This document shows positions 16,801 to 24,437 of a stretch of 64,000 nt of DNA, piece after piece. The stretch is from Bacillus norwichensis (GTDB taxonomy: Bacteria; Bacillota; Bacilli; Bacillales; Bacillaceae_C): contig NZ_JACSPV010000010.1 of the NCBI RefSeq assembly GCF_014836955.1, positions 62,001 through 126,000 of the forward strand, given 5' to 3'. The position numbers were made by a program, and so were the translations under genes. Position 1 is the first letter of the stretch. The number at the start of each line of letters is the position of its first letter. The notes under the pieces are model-generated. The model saw nothing but the letters and a program-made list of their open reading frames with translations. It searched no databases and was not told where the DNA came from.

Positions 16801-19034
16801 ATTTCATTTTTGGCACTTATATTAATCACTGGAAGAAACATATAACAGAAAGCGAACAGATGCTCGAGCATTCACAAAAACTTTGTATTGAAGCGGGGAA
16901 TCTACATCTTGCAGGTGCCAACAGCTCGTTTCTTTGCTTATCTAGCTTCTTGAAAGGACATAGTTTACAAGAAACAGCTGATTTAATTGAGTGGCAACGG
17001 AACTTTTCAGTGAGTATACAATATACACTGGCTGATGATTTTTTATACGAATTAAACAATTGGATATCTGTTTTAAAAGAAAAACAAGATCATCCAGATT
17101 GGCATTTCGAGTTTAAAACGGCAGATGAATCAGCAATCATTATCCATTATACATTACGATTGCAATTTGCCTATCTACTGAATGAAAAAAGCATTGCCAA
17201 AGACGTTGTGAAAAAATTAGGGAAATTGGTAGATCAATCGCTATTCTTGATCATAGCTCCTGAATATTACTTCTATGAGTCTCTATGGCTATTAAGAAGT
17301 TTAAAAGACGACAGTAAGATGTTTGATCCATTACGAGCCAAAAAACGCATGAAGCGGAATCTGAAGCAATTTAACAGGTGGATGAGCCATAGTCCTGTTA
17401 ATTATGCTCACAAATACTTTTTACTTAAAGCTGAAACAGCCGCTTTAGAAAATGAAGTGGAGAAGGCAACGACATACTTTGAAAAAGCGGCAGAGGCAGC
17501 GGCTGAAAATGGGTTTAACCAAGATGAAGGAATCATTAATGAGCTGGCGGGAAGATTTTATAAAAATCAAGGCCTTCCTCGCTTGGCAAAAACAGCCTTG
17601 TTTGCTGCTGTTGATGCTTATGATAAATGGGGAGCTCAGAAAAAAATCACTATGCTAAAACAGGAATATCCCGACATGTTTCAAGAAAGAGAGCTTTCAC
17701 AAGCTGGAAATGACGCAAGAGCTTATTCTATTGATTTAAAATCCATTTTAAATGCTGCTCGTGCCCTATCAAGTGAAATTGTATTAGAAAAATTAATTTG
17801 CAAAGTGATGGATATTGTTTTAGTGAACGGTGGCGCGCAAAAAGGGGTCATGTTGATAAAAGACGCAGATACCCTTGAGCCCATTGTTCAAGGCAGCATT
17901 GATGAAGGTGGAACACGGATTACCCATAGCAGTGCTAGTCATTTCCCAAAACACATTGTGCATTACGTTGAAAAGAGTCTTGAGCCTGTGATTTTAACAA
18001 ATTCAACTACTGATAAAAGATTCGCTTCCGATCCTTATATTCAAAAAAATTTACCAAAATCGGTTTTATGTTTTCCGGTTCTTCATCAGGGGAAACTCGG
18101 AGCGATTATTTATTTAGAAAATAATTTAATCGTGTCCGCTTTTTCGCCTGATAGGATAGAAATTTTGAACTTAATCTCTTCACAGGCAGCTATCTCTATC
18201 GAGAATGCTTTGTTATATGAAAGCTTGGAGAAGAAAGTAATAGATCGTACAAAAAAACTGAGAGATGCGAACGACAATTTAGAGAAAGCTAATCAGGAAT
18301 TAGCCGATGTTGAAATGTCAAGACGCCAGCTTTATTCCGATATTTCTCACGATCTGCGCTCACCTATAACAGCAGCTCAAGGATATATTGAAGCGATTTT
18401 GGATGGCGTCATTCAGGACAAAGAAGAGCAGATTCATTATCTCACCAAAAGCCATCAGCGCTTGTTGACTTTAAATGAAATGATTCACGACTTATTCGAA
18501 TTATCAAAACTGGAATCCAAAGGAATCATATTTAACAAGAAACCGATTCGTGCAGACGACTTGTTCAACCATTTGCGCACACTGTTTGAGCATGATATTG
18601 TAAATTCTAATGTGTTCTTTTCAGCTGAAATGGACGATTCTCTTCACAAAGACTATCCATTTGTAGAAGTGGATGTGAGAAGGATGGAGCAGGTGGTTCA
18701 GAATCTGATTACGAATGCAGTCAAACATGCGGACCCCGGAGAAATTGGCCTTCACCTTCTGAATGATAGTGATAATCATGAAGTGATACTTGCTGTCACT
18801 GATTTGGGGCAAGGAATTTCCGAAGAGGAGCTCCCGTATATCTTTGACCGATTTTACACAAAATCAACTAAACAACGAGCCGGACATGGACTTGGATTAG
18901 CTATATGCAAAGAGATCATTGAGTCACATAAAGGAAAAATAACGGTGGAAAGTAAGCTCAATGAAGGGACATCATTTTTCATTCACCTTCCAGCTACTCA
19001 TCTAAATCATGACGAAGGAATATCAAAACATTGA
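13836..19034 (+). CDS. Giant hybrid sensor: kinase-like domain, AAA/NACHT-like ATPase, TPR region, GAF, histidine kinase
   Basis: 1732 residues. Residues ~1-275 have a Ser/Thr kinase fold, but the catalytic loop reads HKHIHPANVLI (no HRD Asp) and the DFG is replaced (LTGQDT), so it is probably a pseudokinase. Residues ~290-560 are an AAA_16-type ATPase with Walker A GESGIGKTALV (~326) and Walker B LILFLDDLQWAD. A long helical, TPR-like region (~700-1280) follows, then GAF (~1310-1460), coiled coil, HisKA with SDISHDLRSP (~1500), and HATPase_c with QNLITNAVKHAD, DLGQGIS and GHGLGLAI. This is the known 'trifunctional' kinase/ATPase/sensor architecture. No membrane spans, so a cytoplasmic sensor. 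Start ATG 13836 behind AAGAGGTGAAAA. Likely partner: the response regulator at 12831. Confidence 0.9.
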   Translation: MKAAVNMIHLPGFEELKILDQNELWVFVSAVQQSTHSPVLIRIRSTENPNISEDQYYKSHLLENHQIEGILNLITIGEYNNQSFLVTEFFDGLSLDTLLKENTLNITHFLSISIKLASIIQQLHSRQMIHKHIHPANVLIRMKPFEVKLTGQDTTHNDKNILLPGPLAHYISPEQTGRLNRDVDKRSDLYSLGVLFYQMLTQSLPFELQDPADLVHAHLAKIPKQPIELNSKIPRLLSDIVMKLLEKNPESRYQSAFGLKEDLLEFKKRFGLGEDSPAFPLGEKDHMPQFDFGEKLFGRKNDEQALRHALDRCCNGHSTIAFITGESGIGKTALVNMIQQPLYQYRGYYVSGKFNLLKKQKPYAPLIQAFTDLIKQLLSEGRERIAYWTKILEAELEGHLPVLASIIPEFQWIVGKQKEPENVTALEANNRLRYSFDKLISVFSKKGHPLILFLDDLQWADQATIDLLHHVAILQPVNRYLLIIGAYRDNEISPGAPFNIMLQDIKEKGLRPTEIQLVPLSEQDMQAWIKHLFACSDKESKEMAIFIQRITKGNPFFTKQLLQAFYEQRFIALDEVKKTWTIDFKKLHNMNFAEDIVNFIIDRFHKLPSEAQDLLKHASCIGNQFGLSLLRAALNEKDNREIARLLSLPTEDGLIFRINTTYSSAYPGEGSNHVEGISDVYQFLHDKVQQAIYSTMSNDERKERHLTIGRYLSDLSKQEGSIEKYIFDIVNHYNQCIPLLNPYEKIQLAEWNMLAGKKAKEGVAFKDSYSFFKIANKLLGDDTWTNHYELAVQIAMGLGELAYINNQFSFSEEKFDEALEKVKSKEEKLEIYNLKMTLYTHIHRVEDSVDSGLKALRLYGWVIDKNPGNLKVGAEFLKTRICLRKYGMDSIERLPKMENKDFQQITKTLLAMNASAYHLNQNLAALLILKAFRLTLKHGNTDMSALVYINYALILSAGFGRYDESYDFGKMAILSADKNESTILRASAYFIFGTYINHWKKHITESEQMLEHSQKLCIEAGNLHLAGANSSFLCLSSFLKGHSLQETADLIEWQRNFSVSIQYTLADDFLYELNNWISVLKEKQDHPDWHFEFKTADESAIIIHYTLRLQFAYLLNEKSIAKDVVKKLGKLVDQSLFLIIAPEYYFYESLWLLRSLKDDSKMFDPLRAKKRMKRNLKQFNRWMSHSPVNYAHKYFLLKAETAALENEVEKATTYFEKAAEAAAENGFNQDEGIINELAGRFYKNQGLPRLAKTALFAAVDAYDKWGAQKKITMLKQEYPDMFQERELSQAGNDARAYSIDLKSILNAARALSSEIVLEKLICKVMDIVLVNGGAQKGVMLIKDADTLEPIVQGSIDEGGTRITHSSASHFPKHIVHYVEKSLEPVILTNSTTDKRFASDPYIQKNLPKSVLCFPVLHQGKLGAIIYLENNLIVSAFSPDRIEILNLISSQAAISIENALLYESLEKKVIDRTKKLRDANDNLEKANQELADVEMSRRQLYSDISHDLRSPITAAQGYIEAILDGVIQDKEEQIHYLTKSHQRLLTLNEMIHDLFELSKLESKGIIFNKKPIRADDLFNHLRTLFEHDIVNSNVFFSAEMDDSLHKDYPFVEVDVRRMEQVVQNLITNAVKHADPGEIGLHLLNDSDNHEVILAVTDLGQGISEEELPYIFDRFYTKSTKQRAGHGLGLAICKEIIESHKGKITVESKLNEGTSFFIHLPATHLNHDEGISKH

Positions 19035-19142
19035 GCAATTGATTCGAGCCAGAGGATTTTTTATCACATGTAAGATGTGTTAAAATGATTTCGAAACATG
19101 ATAGAACTCCTAGAGATCTTATATACAAAGGTGGTTTTACAA

Positions 19143-19472
19143 ATGAATGTGAGTCTCCCGCCAAAAACTTGCACAATTGAACGTCTAGTTACAGTGCCTG
19201 CTGATGTAAAAAAAGTGATTGAGGGCCGGAAAACGGCAACAAGAAGAAATGGACGCTACGCGGACATTGGTGAAATGATGGAATTGCAGGGAAAGGGATT
19301 TATCGTTGAGAACGTATATTCCCAAAGACTTGGAGAAATGACTGATGAGCATGCAAGGCAAGAAGGATATGAGAATTTGGAAGAATATAAGAGTGTTATT
19401 TTAGGGTTCCATCCCGGTATGAAATGGGTTCCCCAAATGAAAGTTTGGGTTCATGAATTCTCACCCGCTTAA
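19143..19472 (+). CDS. ASCH domain protein
   Basis: 109 residues. The ASCH fold (PUA-like beta barrel, proposed RNA binding) is suggested by GRKTATRRNGRYADIGE near residue 30, where the GRKT(A)TRR motif lines the putative binding cleft, followed by VENVYSQRLGEMTDEHARQEGY and GFHPGMKWVPQMKVWVHEF. ATG 19143 is preferred over an upstream in-frame ATG at 19098 because it follows AAAGGTGG at good spacing. Monocistronic and closed by the terminator at 19494. Its cellular role is unknown; homologues are common in Bacillaceae. Confidence 0.8.
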   Translation: MNVSLPPKTCTIERLVTVPADVKKVIEGRKTATRRNGRYADIGEMMELQGKGFIVENVYSQRLGEMTDEHARQEGYENLEEYKSVILGFHPGMKWVPQMKVWVHEFSPA

Positions 19473-19493
19473 ACAAACGATAAATGTGAAAAA

Positions 19494-19529
19494 ATAACCT
19501 CCATCTCATTGAGGGAGGTTATTTTTTTA
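19494..19529 (+). terminator. Terminator after the ASCH gene
   Basis: AATAACCTCC (19494-19503) pairs with GGAGGTTATT (19515-19524), followed by a T-run. Confidence 0.9.
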
Positions 19530-19646
19530 GGGTATTCGGAAAATAGTATGGAATTATTTTTAACATCCCTTCTACTAATATATACTCTTTAGTTTAATCA
19601 AGATGATTATATCTATCGTCCTTGTTGCGTAACACTTCCAAGATGG

Positions 19647-20111
19647 CTATTTAATTTTGTTTAGCTCTTTAGCAATTGAAGACTTTTTTCCTCTCCCGTT
19701 TTTAAAATTTGTTAATTGTATGTGGTAGTAATTAATATACTCGATGATTGCAAAAGCATAAATGAATACGGTTAGGAAAAATTGAGAAAAAGGTACTTGT
19801 GCCATCTGAATTATATCAATTAGGAATATAACTGGAGCAACATATAGGAGTGTAAGATTTATCTTTTTCAATATGCTAAGTAACTTGTTAAGGTTAGGAA
19901 GAATATTTTCCTTAATCTTTAATCGTTTCCATTTTATAAACCAGTAAAAACTGCCTTGTAGTAAAATAAAATTTAATATGAAAAATACATATAGTAGAGA
20001 ATAACTATTACTTGGATTAACCGAATAAAAAATATACACAAAAGTAAAAACTACCACTGCAAAAAATTCTCCCGTAAATAAGTACACAAGCCTTTTTTCT
20101 AAGCCCTTCAA
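19647..20111 (-). CDS. Hypothetical membrane protein
   Basis: 154 residues with four hydrophobic segments (about 10-30, 38-60, 88-106 and 110-130) and a basic C-terminus ending in KELNKIK. TTG start at 20111 behind AAAAAGGTGGG. No family recognised. It is AT-rich and alone on its strand, convergent with the ASCH gene and divergent from the YitT-family gene. Confidence 0.6.
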   Translation of the reverse strand: MKGLEKRLVYLFTGEFFAVVVFTFVYIFYSVNPSNSYSLLYVFFILNFILLQGSFYWFIKWKRLKIKENILPNLNKLLSILKKINLTLLYVAPVIFLIDIIQMAQVPFSQFFLTVFIYAFAIIEYINYYHIQLTNFKNGRGKKSSIAKELNKIK

Positions 20112-20328
20112 AGCTTACCCACCTTTTTATTGACTGTACACCAATATGATGATAATAACTTATTGTGATAGTTTCCACATGATAATCCGAATACCCTTTT
20201 TTATTTTGAAGGAACCCCTTCGATGCTTTCTTATTTGTCCTCATAATATCTTTATTCCCTCATAAAATGGACAAGGAGGGGATAGGTGTGGGAGCAAAAT
20301 CTGCTTTAAGGGATAGGCATTTGATCTT

Positions 20329-20946
20329 ATGAGAAAAATTTTACTGATGTATGTATGTTTGTTCACAGGAGCATTTCTTCAGGGAATGGCCATGTCTTTG
20401 TTTTTGTTTCCTCATTCGATTCCCTCAGGTGGTGCGGCAGGGATCGCTCTCCTACTGAACCATTGGTTTGGTTTGTCATTGGGGTTTTCTTTATGGCTGG
20501 CAAATGCCGTCTTCTTATTATTCGCATTGAATTACTTTGGGTATACATGGACTTTCCGGACTGTGCTTTCAGTAGCGACAACTTCTGCTACTGTCAGCTA
20601 TTTTACTATGCAAATACCATTAAGTTCACACAACTTATTATTTGATATGGCAGCCGGAAGCTTATTTTTCGGCGTAGGGGTCGGTTTGCTTATTCGTGTA
20701 GGCGCATCAAGCGGCGGGATGGTCATCCCGGCGCTGATGATTGCCTTTCATAAAAATTGGAGCCCGGGAAAAGTTATGATGGGTATCAACCTGTTCATTT
20801 TCCTTTTAACTTCCTTAATCATCGATTATAAAATCGTCATTTATGCTATCATTTGCCAGTTTATGTCAACCAATATCATAGATTTTATTTATCACATAAA
20901 CATTCGCCGAATCCCTTTCATGTCATTAGGATGGAGAAGAAGATAA
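20329..20946 (+). CDS. YitT family membrane protein
   Basis: 205 residues with five or six membrane spans. The YitT/DUF161 signature is seen in FLFPHSIPSGGAAGIALLLNHWFGL (quoted as the SGGAAG core near residue 35) and the second, repeated half VGASSGGMVIPALMIAF near residue 127. The family is an inverted-repeat membrane protein of unknown transport role. The C-terminal DUF2179 domain found in many YitT proteins is absent, so this is the short form. The ribosome site is weak (AAGGGATAGG). It is convergent with the phosphatase gene: only three bases separate their stops. Confidence 0.8.
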   Translation: MRKILLMYVCLFTGAFLQGMAMSLFLFPHSIPSGGAAGIALLLNHWFGLSLGFSLWLANAVFLLFALNYFGYTWTFRTVLSVATTSATVSYFTMQIPLSSHNLLFDMAAGSLFFGVGVGLLIRVGASSGGMVIPALMIAFHKNWSPGKVMMGINLFIFLLTSLIIDYKIVIYAIICQFMSTNIIDFIYHINIRRIPFMSLGWRRR

Positions 20947-20949
20947 GAA

Positions 20950-21486
20950 TTATTTAAGTAATAACTGAATGGAGAAGTACTCATTGTTCTTTATTTCCAT
21001 TTTATTCATTTGATTAATATTTCCATATGTTAAATAAGAACGGATTCCTCGCATCCATGCACCATGGCCAAAAACTAGGATATTTTTGTGTTTTTTATAC
21101 AGTTGGAGGAAAGAAATGATTCTTTTCTCAAGATGTTGAACGGATTCACCGACTGTGATAGCCAGCGGATTATTTATCCAATCAGCTCCCAATGCTTCTG
21201 TCATTTTCTCTTTTGGGACACCTTCAAATGACCCAAAGTCCAGTTCATCAAGCAGTTGCTCAAGTTTCGGTTCGTATCCGTAGATCTGTGCCGTTTCCTG
21301 AGTCCTTTTTAGTGTGCTGGCCAAAACAAGATCAAAAGGCGCTAAGCTTTCCAAGTACTTCGTATTAGCTTGAATGTCTATCAAGTTATTTTCAGTAACA
21401 GGAGAAATACTAATATCGCGTCTGCCTTGCAGCCATGTTTTTTTATTCCATTCTGTGGGTAGATGTCTTATAAAGGTAGCTTGCAT
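20950..21486 (-). CDS. Histidine phosphatase family protein
   Basis: 178 residues. The phosphoglycerate mutase-like fold is shown by the N-terminal RHLPTEWN (RHG-type motif, the phospho-histidine near residue 8), the acidic ELDFGSFEG near residue 78 (general acid region), and FGHGAWMR near residue 140 (second catalytic His). Its ATG at 21486 lies 19 bases inside the end of the comA frame, so the two are translationally coupled. ComA makes phosphosulfolactate, whose next step is a dephosphorylation normally done by ComB. No comB is visible, so this enzyme may replace it; that is inference from overlap alone. Confidence 0.85.
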   Translation of the reverse strand: MQATFIRHLPTEWNKKTWLQGRRDISISPVTENNLIDIQANTKYLESLAPFDLVLASTLKRTQETAQIYGYEPKLEQLLDELDFGSFEGVPKEKMTEALGADWINNPLAITVGESVQHLEKRIISFLQLYKKHKNILVFGHGAWMRGIRSYLTYGNINQMNKMEIKNNEYFSIQLLLK

Positions 21487-22238
21487 TCATTTTGCTCCAA
21501 GAAAAATGTCTCACATCTTAACCCGCATCTTTGTGCCTCTAAAATTAAGACATCAGATAGCTTCACATTTCCCAAATTGACGTTCGCTCCAATCTTATTA
21601 ATGAAATACATTTGATATTTGGGAAGGGGAGCTTCAAAGATGATTTTATTGCAGTCAATCTCCTTTAATAATTCATCCACCAAATCAGATTTAATCAACC
21701 CGCTTTGATCGTAAATTCCGGAGGTACCGGAATCTCTTCCTTCCGTGATGACATAGCAGCATCCGGCTTCAAGGAAGCTCCATACCTCATCCACCCAATC
21801 CAAGCTGGACATCTGCTTGTTTACATCTTTAGATCCAACTTCCGCTATCACATGGAAATCTTCCTTGAATTGATCCACAAGATTAAGCCGTTCCTCCAAT
21901 GGAATTTCGATTGTCCCATTGGAAATTTCTATCCAATCCATCCCCATGCTCTTTAAGTATTCTGCATACTCAGACAGTTTGTTTTGATAATAGGCTTTTT
22001 CAAATAAGGTGCCCCCGCAATATGGCTTGATGCCAAACTTCTTATATAAGCTTGCTTTTTTTTGTACATTCGGCGTTACATAAGCTGAGCCAATTCCGAG
22101 CTTGGCAATATCGATAATATGCCCGTAATCGTCTAAAATACTTTCCAATTCCTTCAAAGGAACGCCAAAATCTACAATGGATGTAATACCATAGGTTCTC
22201 GTTCCGGAAGTCCTTTTCGGTAAATCCAAAAATTCCAT
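21468..22238 (-). CDS. comA: Phosphosulfolactate synthase (ComA/YitD family)
   Basis: Adds sulfite to phosphoenolpyruvate to give (2R)-phospho-3-sulfolactate; in Bacillus the pathway supplies sulfolactate of spores. 256 residues. The start ATG at 22238 was chosen because it has GGAGGAGGG nine bases upstream; the frame stays open further up without a better site. Motifs: RTYGITSIVDFGVP, the AKLGIGSAYV segment near residue 47, KPYCGGTLFE near 72, IEISNGTIEIP near 97, and VITEGRDSGTSGIY near 150. It overlaps the phosphatase gene downstream by 19 bases and is divergent from the YitG-like exporter, an arrangement close to the yitD-yitG region of B. subtilis. Confidence 0.88.
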   Translation of the reverse strand: MEFLDLPKRTSGTRTYGITSIVDFGVPLKELESILDDYGHIIDIAKLGIGSAYVTPNVQKKASLYKKFGIKPYCGGTLFEKAYYQNKLSEYAEYLKSMGMDWIEISNGTIEIPLEERLNLVDQFKEDFHVIAEVGSKDVNKQMSSLDWVDEVWSFLEAGCCYVITEGRDSGTSGIYDQSGLIKSDLVDELLKEIDCNKIIFEAPLPKYQMYFINKIGANVNLGNVKLSDVLILEAQRCGLRCETFFLEQNECKLPL

Positions 22239-22392
22239 ATGGAATAACCCTCCTCCATTATCTAGGATAGAGTATTCAGTAACTAGGCAAGAGTGCTGTA
22301 TATATTGAATTAATTTATTGTATTTGCATAAAAAGCAAGTATGCCGCCAAAATAAAAAAGATATTGAAACTCGGCGAATGGGAGGGAAAAAG

Positions 22393-23637
22393 TTGCCGAA
22401 GCAAAAAAGCAAGGGGATGACCATTACTGCAATTGCATCTATTCCACTGATTTTAGTGTTGGGGAATTCCATGCTTATTCCAATCTTGCCGAAAATGAAA
22501 AGTGAGTTGGATGTTTCCCAGTTTAAAATCAGTTTGATTATAACAGTCTTTTCTATGGCTGCAGCTGTATCCATCCCCATTTTAGGCTATTTATCTGATC
22601 GTTTTTCCCGTAAGGCCATAATTATCCCGGCACTTATTTTATATGGAGGAGGAGGGATACTAGCAGGAGCAGCCTCTGCATGGTTTTCTAATGCGTACTT
22701 ATGGGTTTTGGCCGGAAGAGTGCTGCAGGGGATTGGTGCTGCTGGCACTGCTCCTATTGCGATGGCTTTGACTGGTGACCTTTTTAAGGGAGGAGAACAA
22801 AGTAAGGTACTCGGGCTGGTTGAAGCATCGAATGGATTTGGAAAAGTTATCAGTCCGATTGTTGGCTCGTTGTTGGCAATGATTATATGGTATGCTGCAT
22901 TTTTTGCTTTTCCCGCTTTCTGTCTTATCTCCATTCTTTTGACACTATTTTTCGTAAGGGAAAAGAAAAAAGATGAAGAACCACCAGGTGTCGGCGATTA
23001 TATCAAGGGACTGGGAACTGTCTTTAAAAATGAGGGGCGATGGCTTTTTGTTGCCTATTTCACAGGTGCAGCATGTTTATTCACGCTGTTCGGAATATTA
23101 TTTTACATATCCGATATTCTTGAAAAAGATCACCAAATTGATGGTTTACTAAAAGGTGGAATATTGGCTATCCCTCTATTATTTATGACATTAACTTCAT
23201 ATATTACCGGAAGCAAGATTGGAAAGAACATGAAATTAATGAAGAAGCTGATTATTATAGGGTTATTATTGATGACAGCATCGTTTTCAATTTTAGTCTT
23301 TTTTAAAGGATTGATCCCTTTCATCTCTATTCTGGTTTTCAGCAGTATAGGAACTGGACTTGTTCTTCCCTGTATCAACAGCTTTATTACCGGTTCAGTA
23401 TCTGCGGAACGCAGAGGATTTGTCACCTCTTTATATGGATCTGTGAGGTTTTTGGGAGTCGCTATCGGCCCGCCGGTTTTCAGCGCAATGATGGATTGGT
23501 CAAGATCAGGGATGTTTTTGGTCACTGCTGGAATAACACTTTTGGCTATGCTGTTGTGCTTGTTTTTCATCCGGGTTAAGAAAGAGGAATCATCTACAGG
23601 CAACGGCACGTTATTTGAGCAATTAAAGTTCACATAA
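22393..23637 (+). CDS. MFS efflux transporter, YitG-like
   Basis: 414 residues, twelve predicted spans of the major facilitator superfamily. [14 protein letters not shown] near residue 63 is the loop 2-3 motif A (GxLaDrxGrkxxl), and [18 protein letters not shown] near residue 110 matches the antiporter-type motif. TTG start at 22393 behind GGGAGGG; the frame extends upstream to 22318 but without a ribosome site. Divergent from comA, as yitG is near yitD in B. subtilis, so a role in exporting sulfolactate-related compounds or drugs is possible. A small gene follows after 14 bases in the same unit. Confidence 0.85.
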   Translation: MPKQKSKGMTITAIASIPLILVLGNSMLIPILPKMKSELDVSQFKISLIITVFSMAAAVSIPILGYLSDRFSRKAIIIPALILYGGGGILAGAASAWFSNAYLWVLAGRVLQGIGAAGTAPIAMALTGDLFKGGEQSKVLGLVEASNGFGKVISPIVGSLLAMIIWYAAFFAFPAFCLISILLTLFFVREKKKDEEPPGVGDYIKGLGTVFKNEGRWLFVAYFTGAACLFTLFGILFYISDILEKDHQIDGLLKGGILAIPLLFMTLTSYITGSKIGKNMKLMKKLIIIGLLLMTASFSILVFFKGLIPFISILVFSSIGTGLVLPCINSFITGSVSAERRGFVTSLYGSVRFLGVAIGPPVFSAMMDWSRSGMFLVTAGITLLAMLLCLFFIRVKKEESSTGNGTLFEQLKFT

Positions 23638-23651
23638 AGGAGAGAATCAAA

Positions 23652-23942
23652 GTGGAAGTATATTTTTCACCTGAGGTGATTAACCCGCATTTTCAGCTAT
23701 TAAATATAGTGGATGCAAAAGGAAAAGCGGTTGGAAATGTTGCTTTTTTATTTGATGAAAAGAAATTATATGTACATGGTTTGCTGGAGGAGAAAGGGGT
23801 GGAGGCAGACTTTAAGGATTTGGTCACTCCCTATTTAAAAGGATTGGCAAAAGCGAAAGAGGGAATGGATATTTATTCTTGTCTATATTCGGGCTGCGAA
23901 AAAATTGAGGTCAACGAAGAAAGCAAGGATGGAAATGGATAA
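23652..23942 (+). CDS. Small conserved-looking cytoplasmic protein
   Basis: 96 residues, GTG start at 23652 with AAAGGAGAGA directly after the MFS stop codon, so co-translated. The sequence is mixed alpha/beta, acidic at the C-terminus (EVNEESKDGNG), with two cysteines in YSCLYSGCEK and no signal peptide. Not recognised. Likely an accessory of the comA/exporter region by position. The terminator at 23957 closes the unit. Confidence 0.7.
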   Translation: MEVYFSPEVINPHFQLLNIVDAKGKAVGNVAFLFDEKKLYVHGLLEEKGVEADFKDLVTPYLKGLAKAKEGMDIYSCLYSGCEKIEVNEESKDGNG

Positions 23943-23956
23943 GCTGGTAAAAAGAG

Positions 23957-23983
23957 CCTTGAGCAGCAGTTCAAGGTTTTTTT
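23957..23983 (+). terminator. Terminator of the MFS/small-protein unit
   Basis: CCTTGA (23957-23962) pairs with TCAAGG (23971-23976), followed by seven T residues. Confidence 0.8.
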
Positions 23984-24342
23984 AGAGCGAAATTTTAAAA
24001 ACGGATTTTGTTCGATTTAATCTAGCTGGGCCTAAAGTGCAAGCGAAGCGCATTCTAAGCCTGCTGACGTACAGGAAACTGAAGCCACAGGATTGTAGCG
24101 ACTTGAGGTGCCCCAGGCGCCTTCGACGCATGTATCAAATTACACGGAAGTTTATTCAGAAACAATGCACTCCTGTCGTATAACGCCTTCAAAGAGCAGA
24201 TGTTTCCCACTTTGCAAAGCTGCATGTTTTTTACGATGTAATTGAAATGAACCGTTCTGCTTACGTGGTGTGGAACCCTCTCATCAAGATTTACCTTGTG
24301 GTTACGCTTGATTTTTATTTGTATATTCTGAAATATCGATGT
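23984..24342. other. Gap containing a structured GC-richer segment
   Basis: No gene seen. Positions 24020-24136 are GC-richer than the surroundings and contain several short pairings: GGCC-TA with TA-AGCC around a GTGC/GCGCAT hairpin, then AGGTGCC with GGCGCCT. It may be a dispersed repeat or RNA element. The rest is plain AT-rich DNA. Confidence 0.35.
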
Positions 24343-24348
24343 TATACT
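24340..24348 (+). promoter_or_regulatory. Extended -10 promoter of the MFS gene
   Basis: TGTTATACT gives TG-T-TATACT, an extended -10 element. Transcription would start near 24355, leaving a leader of about 80 bases. Confidence 0.45.
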
Positions 24349-24359
24349 TAATTATATCA

Positions 24360-24437
24360 ATCTGAAAGGACCTTTCCAATGTGAGATTTCCTATCCTTTA
24401 AAAAACTGAATAATTTTTATAAAGGAGATAGGAAATG
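24360..24437 (+). promoter_or_regulatory. Probable translational attenuator leader
   Basis: ATTTCCTATC (24386-24395) pairs perfectly with GATAGGAAAT (24427-24436), burying the ribosome site AAAGGAGA and the ATG of the MFS gene. Upstream, GAAAGGA (24364-24370) can pair with TCCTTT (24394-24399), which would break that hairpin. The upstream AAAGGA is also a ribosome site eight bases before an ATG-TGA start-stop pair at 24380-24385. The layout resembles drug-inducible attenuators. Confidence 0.55.

Noticed and set aside
20017-20244. 75-codon minus-strand frame overlapping the 19647-20111 gene
   Set aside because: It overlaps the better gene in another frame and its second half is a shifted reading of that gene's membrane segment.
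22239-22580. N-terminal extension of comA up to 22580
   Set aside because: The ATG at 22238 has a strong ribosome site and matches the family start; the extension would run into the divergent exporter gene.
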